Shown here piece after piece: positions 1-5,903 of a stretch of DNA of 49,517 nt (position 1 is the stretch's first letter; every line of letters starts with the position of its first letter). Below the pieces are notes generated by a model. That model saw nothing but the letters and a program-made list of their open reading frames with translations, searched no databases and was not told the origin of the DNA. The position numbers and the translations under genes are program-made. Location of the stretch: NCBI GenBank assembly GCA_910589655.1, contig CAJUTJ010000047.1, forward strand, positions 1 to 49,517, in the 5' to 3' direction. The DNA is from an uncultured Acetatifactor sp. (GTDB lineage Bacteria > Bacillota > Clostridia > Lachnospirales > Lachnospiraceae).

Positions 1-12
1 AAAGTATGAGGG

Positions 13-142
13 TTTACTATGAAGATGCACACAAACCCGTAAGGACAGCGGGTTTGGCGCACAGCAGTCTCGGGATTTCGTGCAAGGGAGCACGAAACGC
101 CTCGCGTTTTCCGCAGGCAAGATTCAATACTTTCATAGTAAA
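13..142 (-). repeat. Family A MITE-like element, copy A0
   Basis: An 11-bp terminal inverted repeat (TTTACTATGAA at 13-23, TTCATAGTAAA at 132-142) encloses two stem-loops: AAACCCG/CGGGTTT near 34-55 and TTTCGTGC/GCACGAAA at about 77-97. Read on the minus strand it shows the same order of blocks as the copies at 15892-16024 and 46870-46979: GCGAGGCGTTT, a stem-loop, CCCGAG, TGCGC, a second stem-loop, TGTGCAT. No flanking duplication is visible. It fills most of the tyrA upstream region. Confidence 0.6.
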
Positions 143-190
143 ATATCAAAAAAGGTTCTCAACCCTTTATAAATTGTCAGGAGGAATATT

Positions 191-1291
191 ATGTCTCAAC
201 TTACATGCGGCTTTATCGGTCTCGGATTGATCGGAGGCTCTATCGCCAAAGCACTAAAACAGTCTGTCCCCCATATCCGGATTATCGCCTATGACTTAAA
301 CGCCGATTCGCTGAAGCTGGCGCTGGCACAGCATATCGTTGACGAAACCGCCGACAGCATTGACCGGCGGTTCTCCTGCTGTGATTATATTTTTTTATGC
401 GCTCCCGTCCAGAAAAACGACGCCAATCTGGCGGCGGTGAAAGAAATCATTTCTCCGGACTGTCTGCTGACAGACGTAGGAAGCGTGAAAAACACCATCC
501 ATGCCGCCGTCCGGAATGCCGGACTGGAACACTGCTTTATCGGCGGACATCCCATGGCCGGCAGTGAACGGACCGGCTTTGCAAACTCCAAAGCCGCTCT
601 CTTGGAAAATATCTATTATATTCTGACGCCCACTTCCACGGTTCCGCAAAAAAAGCTGGACGGCTACCGCAGACTGGTAGAGGATATGGGCGCCATACCT
701 TTGATTCTGGACTGCGAAAGGCACGACTATGTGACGGCAGCAATCAGCCACCTGCCCCATGTGGCCGCTTCCTCTCTGGTCAATCTGGTGAAAGACAGCG
801 ATTCGGCAGACGGCATCATGAAAATGATCGCCGCAGGAGGCTTCAAGGACATCACCAGAATCGCTTCCTCCTCCGCAGTAATGTGGCAGCAGATCTGTCT
901 CACAAACACATCTAATATTTCAATGCTGCTGGGAAACTATATAGATGCACTCACTGACCTAAAACGCATATTGGACAGCAGTGACAAGGAGAAATTGTAT
1001 GAATTCTTTGAGGGCGCGCGTATATACCGGGATTCCTTTACCGGCGCATCCAGCGGCCCTATCAAACGCTCCTTCCTCATCAGTGTGGACATCGCCGACA
1101 GAGCCGGTGCACTGGCCCGTATCGTGACACTGCTGTCGGAGCAAAATATCAATATTAAAAATATCGGCATTACCCATAACCGGGAAACCGAGGATGGTGT
1201 ACTCCAGCTGGAATTTTACGAAGAAGCCTCTCTGCAGACCGCTGTCGAAAGCTTGGAGGCAGAGGGATATGCTCCTCAGGTTCGAAAGTAA
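191..1291 (+). CDS. tyrA: Prephenate dehydrogenase with C-terminal ACT domain
   Basis: Cytoplasmic enzyme of the tyrosine branch of aromatic amino acid synthesis; it oxidises and decarboxylates prephenate to 4-hydroxyphenylpyruvate with NAD(P)+. The 366-residue product starts with a Rossmann nucleotide-binding motif (GFIGLGLIGGSIA, residues 7-19), carries the family signature GGHPMAGSE at 118-126, and ends with an ACT regulatory domain from about residue 297 (VDIADRAGALARIVTLLSE). The ACT domain suggests feedback control by an aromatic amino acid, as in other Firmicute TyrA proteins. The start is fixed by AGGAGG at 179-184. It is the only aromatic-pathway gene visible and stands alone on the plus strand, ending 15 bp from the convergent vanZ-like gene. 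Confidence 0.95.
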   Translation: MSQLTCGFIGLGLIGGSIAKALKQSVPHIRIIAYDLNADSLKLALAQHIVDETADSIDRRFSCCDYIFLCAPVQKNDANLAAVKEIISPDCLLTDVGSVKNTIHAAVRNAGLEHCFIGGHPMAGSERTGFANSKAALLENIYYILTPTSTVPQKKLDGYRRLVEDMGAIPLILDCERHDYVTAAISHLPHVAASSLVNLVKDSDSADGIMKMIAAGGFKDITRIASSSAVMWQQICLTNTSNISMLLGNYIDALTDLKRILDSSDKEKLYEFFEGARIYRDSFTGASSGPIKRSFLISVDIADRAGALARIVTLLSEQNINIKNIGITHNRETEDGVLQLEFYEEASLQTAVESLEAEGYAPQVRK

Positions 1292-1306
1292 TTGAGTGGG
1301 GAAATC

Positions 1307-1831
1307 TTATTTCGGCAAGGCAGTTTTCCTTTGTTTTCGCAGCTTTTTTCCGGAAAAAAGCTTTGCCGTAAGAACACAGAGCAGCATGCCGAAGACTCCG
1401 CCGCAGGTATCGATACAGACATCTCTAAAGCTGCAGTACCTTCCCGGCACAAACAGCTGGTGAATCTCGTCCGCCGCCGCAGACAGGGCTACCCAGACTA
1501 CGGTAAGAAAATACAGCCTTCTCCCCCGCTTCATCCATTGGCTCCACAGCACATACACCAAAATTCCCATAAGGGCATATTCGGAAAAATGTGCCAGCTT
1601 TCTTATGGGATGCTCTATGGCTTCCGCCAATTGCACAATCAAGGCATGGCTCCACTGTCTGCCCGAAACGGAGCGGAACATTCCCACACATTTTTCGGAG
1701 AAAGTCCGGCTCAGGGAACCGGACTGTTCCGCATTCTGCGCCGAAAAGCTGAAAATAATTGCATACAACACTGCCAAAAGTATGCCTGCAAACAGCGAAA
1801 CAACTACTTTTTTACTGATTCTTCTTTGCAT
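1307..1831 (-). CDS. VanZ-like membrane protein
   Basis: A 174-residue hydrophobic protein of the VanZ family. The sequence shows an N-terminal membrane segment (VVVSLFAGILLAVLYAIIF), then the family pattern of a helix containing RKLAHFSEYALMGIL, followed by further membrane segments and the DEIHQLFVPGR motif typical of VanZ-like proteins. VanZ itself gives low-level teicoplanin resistance in some enterococci, but most chromosomal homologues have no known role, and resistance should not be inferred. The start overlaps the end of the upstream pilZ-like gene by 20 bp, so the two are probably translationally coupled. The ATG at 1829-1831 is preferred; a TTG two codons earlier is possible. Confidence 0.85.
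   Translation of the reverse strand: MQRRISKKVVVSLFAGILLAVLYAIIFSFSAQNAEQSGSLSRTFSEKCVGMFRSVSGRQWSHALIVQLAEAIEHPIRKLAHFSEYALMGILVYVLWSQWMKRGRRLYFLTVVWVALSAAADEIHQLFVPGRYCSFRDVCIDTCGGVFGMLLCVLTAKLFSGKKLRKQRKTALPK
1341..1362. repeat. 22-bp perfect palindrome in the convergent tyrA/vanZ region
   Basis: The 11-base half AGCTTTTTTCC is followed by its exact reverse complement. It lies inside the last codons of the vanZ-like gene and 50 bp past the tyrA stop. It could act as a weak AT-rich terminator hairpin for tyrA; no long U-tract follows. Confidence 0.4.
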
Positions 1832-2153
1832 CTTCAAACGCCTGATAAACTTCGATTCTGGCCGATTCCGTATCCGGCATCCCTACAAATACCGTACCGT
1901 AAGAATATCCTTCTCCCTTTTGGTTCATGCGGACGATTCTGAGAATCGCATGAATCACTTCTTTTGTCCAAATTTTGAGGAAAGCCTCATATACCTCCCC
2001 CACTTGAAGCCGTTCCGTACACTCAAATCCGATGCCGCCTTTAGATACATCCGTAATTACAACGGAAACCTGTCTGTCATCATCTCCGTCCAAACGCTTA
2101 ATGACAAGCTTGGATGGCATATTCGTCCTTTTATTTTTTCTTCTTTCGTCCAT
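1812..2153 (-). CDS. PilZ-domain protein (probable c-di-GMP receptor)
   Basis: A 113-residue single-domain PilZ protein. PilZ domains bind cyclic di-GMP through an N-terminal arginine motif and a D/NxSxxG motif; here RRKNKR lies at residues 4-9 and DVSKGGIGF at about 36-44, so binding residues appear intact. The partner is unknown. The start at 2153 is chosen because GGAGG lies five bases upstream and because the arginine motif should begin right at the N-terminus; in-frame starts at 2165, 2174 and a GTG at 2213 also exist. It overlaps the downstream vanZ-like gene by 20 bp. A consensus promoter lies 273 bp upstream, leaving an unusually long leader. Confidence 0.85.
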   Translation of the reverse strand: MDERRKNKRTNMPSKLVIKRLDGDDDRQVSVVITDVSKGGIGFECTERLQVGEVYEAFLKIWTKEVIHAILRIVRMNQKGEGYSYGTVFVGMPDTESARIEVYQAFEDAKKNQ

Positions 2154-2419
2154 TCTTTCCTCCATAAGTAACATCCTCTCTTCTACCGTAAAGTTCCCCG
2201 TCACCAATACCACGCCCCAAAACCTTTTGTGCGTTCTTTACTCAAAAACCGAGACGGTAGTGCGCCAAAATGAACTTCCCTTGCCCATTTTGTGCGCATC
2301 GGCTGAATTTACGGGTTTTGATGTATGACAACGCAGCCGGCTGCATGGGAGTTTAACCGCATCTTCAAAAAGCAAGCGGTGTCGAAGGCACTTTCAACAC
2401 CGCTTTGTACGTAAAACAC
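2154..2419 (-). promoter_or_regulatory. Long structured 5' leader of the pilZ-vanZ operon
   Basis: About 266 nt separate the predicted transcription start from the PilZ start codon. The RNA would contain GCGGTGT/ACACCGC followed by GCTTTTT (2371-2405), a CAGCCGGCTG palindrome near 2336-2347, a longer imperfect hairpin TGCGC..AAAATG/CATTTT..GCGCA near 2250-2290, and a small ACCG/CGGT hairpin followed by four U. I do not recognise a known riboswitch; in particular the conserved segments of the c-di-GMP-I class are not seen. Confidence 0.45.
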
Positions 2420-2425
2420 TATTTT

Positions 2426-2454
2426 ATTATAACGTTCTCTCATATCTCTGTCAA
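2426..2454 (-). promoter_or_regulatory. Consensus sigma-A promoter of pilZ-vanZ
   Basis: On the minus strand TTGACA (2449-2454), a 17-bp spacer and TATAAT (2426-2431) match the vegetative promoter consensus at all 12 positions. Transcription would start near 2419 and run to pilZ. Confidence 0.85.
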
Positions 2455-2485
2455 GATACACTTCTCGATTTTAACAAAAAAGCGA

Positions 2486-2734
2486 CTATAATAGTTTCTT
2501 TTCACACCCACCGCAAGACGTTTTCGCGCGTTTTTTGCATAACAAACTAAAGCGATCAGAAATATCCGGCCTGTCACATGATATCACATGATTTGTCAGC
2601 GTATTTCTTTGGCCACTACCACAAACCCTCACTGTCTCACTGTAATTGCCGGACGCGGTAGCCACGGTGGAAAAAATATTGCCGACAGGCGCTATAACCA
2701 GTGCGCAGGTCAGCAAAAGTGCTGATACGTTCAC
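2486..2734 (-). CDS. Possible small secreted peptide between repeat remnants
   Basis: An 82-codon frame from a GTG start. Its first 30 residues look like a signal peptide: a hydrophobic run (SALLLTCALVIAPVGNIF) followed by small residues (ATASG) suitable for cleavage. The rest is polar with five cysteines and no recognised domain. Both ends lie in family A-like remnants: the GTG is part of the inverted remnant at 2731-2779 and the last codons (about CKKRAKTSCGGCEKK) come from the remnant at 2494-2548. The ribosome binding site is weak (AGG five bases upstream). It may be a repeat-borne small gene or a chance frame; I do not recognise the product. Confidence 0.3.
   Translation of the reverse strand: MNVSALLLTCALVIAPVGNIFSTVATASGNYSETVRVCGSGQRNTLTNHVISCDRPDISDRFSLLCKKRAKTSCGGCEKKLL
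2494..2548 (+). repeat. Family A element, left-end remnant (A3-left)
   Basis: It aligns with the left half of the copy at 15892-16024: GTTTCTTTTCAC against GTTACTGTTCAC, then ACCCACCGC, CGTTTT, GCGTTTTT and ACAAAC in the same order. The similarity stops near 2548. Confidence 0.5.
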
Positions 2735-2779
2735 AGCAGCCTATGCACAGAAATCGTAAAACAGCGATTTCGCCCATAC
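2731..2779 (-). repeat. Family A element, right-end remnant (A3-right), inverted
   Basis: On the minus strand it carries GCGAAATCGC-TGTTTT-ACGATTTC then TGTGCATAGG and TGTGAACG, matching the right half of the copy at 46870-46979. Similarity ends after GTGAACG, before the terminal repeat. From 2780 to 3000 I see nothing else that can be named. Confidence 0.5.
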
Positions 2780-3000
2780 AATCAGCGCTAGAGCGTGTTC
2801 CAGCCGCTTCATTATATCAGGAAAATACTGATTTTCCTATAATATTATAAAAGGTAAAATAACAAACAGAGGAACATTATCCTGCCCCGCTGTCCTTATT
2901 TTTTGAAGCCTGTCTCGTTTGTCTGTCTGCATTTTCTCTTTGATAATTGCGCATATTCCTAATACGGCCAAGCGAAAAGGCCAAAACATGTTTGTAGTTT

Positions 3001-4038
3001 TCATTCAATATACATGGCATCCCCAAAGCTGAAAAATCGGTAACGCTCCCTCACTGCTTCCTCATAGGCATCCAGTACGCGCTCTCTTCCCGCAAGAGCA
3101 GATACCAGCATTACCAGCGTGGATTCGGGCAGATGGAAATTGGTGATCAGGGCGTCCAGTACTTTAAAGCGATATCCCGGATAGATAAAAATCTGGGTAT
3201 TGCCGCTGCCGGACAGTACCTGTCCGTTTTCATCCGAAGCGCTTTCCACGGTGCGGCAACTGGTGGTTCCCACACAGATTACCCTTCCGCCCCTTTCCTT
3301 TACCTCATTGATTGTACGGGCCGTCTCCTCCGATACCTGATAAAATTCTGAGTGCATATGATGTTCCAAAACATTTTCTTCCTTCACGGGACGGAAGGTT
3401 CCAAGCCCCACATGCAAGGTCACATATGCTGTTTTAACGCCCTTTTCCTCAATGCGCCGCAACAATTCCTCGGTAAAATGCAGCCCCGCGGTAGGTGCAG
3501 CGGCGGAACCCTCATATTTTGCATATACCGTCTGGTAGCGGTTCTTATCTTGGAGCTTATGGGTAATGTAGGGAGGCAGCGGCATCTCCCCCAGCCTGTC
3601 CAGCACTTCCTCAAAAATCCCCTCATATTCAAAGCGGATCAAGCGATTGCCTTCTTCCACCGTCTCCAATACCTTCGCTTTCAGGAGACCGTCACCGAAC
3701 ACCAGTCTTGTACCGGGTCGGCATTTTTTTCCGGGCTTTACCAATGTCTCCCAGATATCATCCTCACGGCGTTTCAGTAAAAGCACCTCCACATGGGCAC
3801 CGGTGCCTTCTCGCTCTCCCAGAAGCCTTGCGGGAATTACTTTTGTGTTGTTCAGCACCAGACAATCCCCCGGATTCAGATAATCAATTATTTCCCGGAA
3901 CACATGATGGGATATTTCTCCCGATTCTCTGTTCAGAATCAAAAGCCTTGAGGAGGAGCGATCCTCCAGCGGATCTTGTGCGATCAGTTCCTGTGGCAGG
4001 TCAAAATAGAAATCCGATTTTTTCAGTTCCGTACTCAC
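3001..4038 (-). CDS. queA: S-adenosylmethionine:tRNA ribosyltransferase-isomerase QueA
   Basis: QueA transfers and rearranges the ribosyl part of S-adenosylmethionine onto 7-aminomethyl-7-deazaguanine in tRNA, giving epoxyqueuosine. Family hallmarks are present: SDFYFDLPQELIAQDPLEDR near the N-terminus, LNNTKVIPARL, the AAPTAGLHFT motif, HVGLGTFRPV and TNFHLPESTLVMLVSA. The length of 345 residues is normal. The start is taken as GTG at 4036-4038 with GAGGG eight bases upstream, because residues before it are not conserved in the family; a longer in-frame form reaches 4089. It follows the M18 aminopeptidase gene on the same strand, and no other queuosine gene is nearby. Confidence 0.93.
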   Translation of the reverse strand: MSTELKKSDFYFDLPQELIAQDPLEDRSSSRLLILNRESGEISHHVFREIIDYLNPGDCLVLNNTKVIPARLLGEREGTGAHVEVLLLKRREDDIWETLVKPGKKCRPGTRLVFGDGLLKAKVLETVEEGNRLIRFEYEGIFEEVLDRLGEMPLPPYITHKLQDKNRYQTVYAKYEGSAAAPTAGLHFTEELLRRIEEKGVKTAYVTLHVGLGTFRPVKEENVLEHHMHSEFYQVSEETARTINEVKERGGRVICVGTTSCRTVESASDENGQVLSGSGNTQIFIYPGYRFKVLDALITNFHLPESTLVMLVSALAGRERVLDAYEEAVRERYRFFSFGDAMYIE

Positions 4039-4131
4039 TGTTTCTTCCCTCGCATTTACTCTCTTATGAAAACTTACATCTTGTTTCATGTAAATTCCGC
4101 ATCACACCTCACCGGTCTCTCTCATTCCGCT

Positions 4132-5586
4132 TTACATGGAAGCTTCTTCCACAAATGCCTTATAGCCCCTGTATGCTTCGTAGACATCCGCTTTGCTGGT
4201 TGCCTCCCAAGGAGCATGCATATTCAGCACTGCCACACCGCTGTCAACTACATTCATACCGTACAACGCCAGAATATATGCGATGGTTCCGCCGCCGCCC
4301 AAATCCACTTTGCCTAACTCCGCGGTCTGGAAATTTACTTTTTTATCCGCCATAACCTTACGCAGATGCGCCAGATATTCTGCGTTGGCATCGTTGGATC
4401 CGCTCTTTCCTCTGGAACCGGTAAATTTGTTAAATACCATTCCGCCGCCCAGATACGCCACGTTTTTCTTATCGAAGCTGGAGGCAAAAGAAGGGTCAAA
4501 AGCACTGCTCACATCGGAAGAGAGCATACAACTGTGGGCCAGACATCTTCTCACATTCAGCTCGCTGTACTCACCGTAAAGCTCCATCACCTCCGCCACG
4601 GCATTTTCAAAGAATCTGGACTGCATTCCCGTAGCACCCATGGAACCGATTTCTTCCTTGTCTACCAAAATACAGCAGGCAGTTCTGGCGGAATCCTTTA
4701 CATCCAACATGGCACGCATGGAAGTAAATGCGCAAACCCTGTCGTCCTGCCCATAAGCCAAAATCATACTGCGGTCAAAGCCTGCTTCTCTCGCCTTACC
4801 TGCAGGAACCACCTCCAGCTCGGCGGAAATAAAGTCTTCCTCTTCTATTCCGTAATTTTCTTTTAATATGCTCAGAATACCCGCCTTTACGGTTTCCTTT
4901 GCATGTTCTTTTTCGCTTTCCTTATCGCGCGCCTTGCTATGTTCCTTGTCTTTTCCCTTCTCTGCTTTCTTATCAATGACAAGGGGTTTATTACCGATGA
5001 TTATGTCCAAAGCCTCACCCTCGATTACCTTTGAGGCCTTCTTCTCCAGCTGTTCCTGAGACAGATGTATCAGCAGATCGGAGACGAAGAAAACAGGATC
5101 CTCCTCATTTTCACCGATATTCAATTCTATCGTGGTGCCGTCCTTCTTCACCACTACTCCGTGAATGGCAAGAGGAATAGTAACCCACTGATATTTTTTT
5201 ACGCCGCCGTAATAGTGAGTGTCCAAATAGGCAAATCCTCCCTCCTCATAGAGCGGATTCTGCTTAATATCCAATCTGGGGCTGTCAATATGTGCTCCCA
5301 GAATATTAATGCCTTCCGCCATTGGCTTTTCACCGATGCGGAACATAACAATGGACTTATTCATCCATACACTGTATACTTTATCGCCTTTAACAAGTTT
5401 CTCACCATTCTCAATAAGCACTTCCAGCTCACGGTAGCCTTCTTTTTCAATGGCATTTACAATGCTGTCAATACACTCTCTTTCCGTCTTGCTGTTATCC
5501 AGAAAATTCCTGTATTCCAGATTCAGATTTTCCAGCTTCTTTAAATGCTTTGCATCAAAAGTCTCCCATATATTCTTCTTTTCCAT
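4132..5586 (-). CDS. M18-family zinc aminopeptidase with a charged insert
   Basis: A cytoplasmic metallo-aminopeptidase of peptidase family M18 that trims N-terminal residues from peptides. Metal-site motifs are present: AHIDSPR (about 98-104), GQDDRV (279-284), DKEEIGSMGATG, and MHAPWE near the C-terminus. At 484 residues it is slightly long for the family. Residues 206-235 (4882-4971) form a lysine/glutamate-rich insert (KGKDKEHSKARDKESEKEH) just before the conserved segment ILSILKENYGIEEEDF; it is probably a surface loop. The gene lies between the triple 97-bp repeat and queA, all on the minus strand. Confidence 0.92.
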   Translation of the reverse strand: MEKKNIWETFDAKHLKKLENLNLEYRNFLDNSKTERECIDSIVNAIEKEGYRELEVLIENGEKLVKGDKVYSVWMNKSIVMFRIGEKPMAEGINILGAHIDSPRLDIKQNPLYEEGGFAYLDTHYYGGVKKYQWVTIPLAIHGVVVKKDGTTIELNIGENEEDPVFFVSDLLIHLSQEQLEKKASKVIEGEALDIIIGNKPLVIDKKAEKGKDKEHSKARDKESEKEHAKETVKAGILSILKENYGIEEEDFISAELEVVPAGKAREAGFDRSMILAYGQDDRVCAFTSMRAMLDVKDSARTACCILVDKEEIGSMGATGMQSRFFENAVAEVMELYGEYSELNVRRCLAHSCMLSSDVSSAFDPSFASSFDKKNVAYLGGGMVFNKFTGSRGKSGSNDANAEYLAHLRKVMADKKVNFQTAELGKVDLGGGGTIAYILALYGMNVVDSGVAVLNMHAPWEATSKADVYEAYRGYKAFVEEASM

Positions 5587-5607
5587 TGCCTCTGGCCTCC
5601 TATTTTA

Positions 5608-5898
5608 GTTCCCTACGCTCAGTGCCCCCATTCAGGAAGATATTTTCATCTGTTTTACTACAGCTGAAAATCTCTTCCGGGCACTTTCGCTCCGGGATTT
5701 TTTTGTTCCCTACGCTCAGTGCCCCCATTCAGGAAGATATTTTCATCTGTTTTACTACAGCTGAAAATCTCTTCCGGGCACTTTCGCTCCGGAATTTTTT
5801 TGTTCCCTACGCTCAGTGCCCCCATTCAGGAAGATATTTTCATCTGTTTTACTACAGCTGAAAATCTCTTCCGGGCACTTTCGCTCCGGGGTTTTTTT
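5608..5898. repeat. Three tandem 97-bp hairpin repeats
   Basis: Units start at 5608, 5705 and 5802 and are nearly identical; differences lie in the last dozen bases (CCGGGAT, CCGGAAT, CCGGGGT). Each unit can fold: AGTGCCC pairs with GGGCACT, enclosing GGAAGATATTTTCA against TGAAAATCTCTTCC (one mismatch) and an inner CTGT/ACAG with loop TTTACT. Each ends in T7, so in the plus direction it resembles a terminator, although the genes on both sides run minus. The pheT stop codon abuts copy 3, and GTTCCTAAC at 5900 looks like the start of a fourth unit. The 97-bp period is not a multiple of three, so it is not coding. Confidence 0.9.
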
Positions 5899-5903
5899 CG
5901 TTC

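Noticed and set aside
1307..1831. Glycopeptide resistance gene
   Set aside because: VanZ-like proteins are common chromosomal genes; no vanHAX or vanRS genes are nearby.
2154..2419. c-di-GMP-I riboswitch before the PilZ gene
   Set aside because: Attractive by context, but the conserved GGGCAAACC-like and GGGACGCAAAGCC-like segments of that class are absent.
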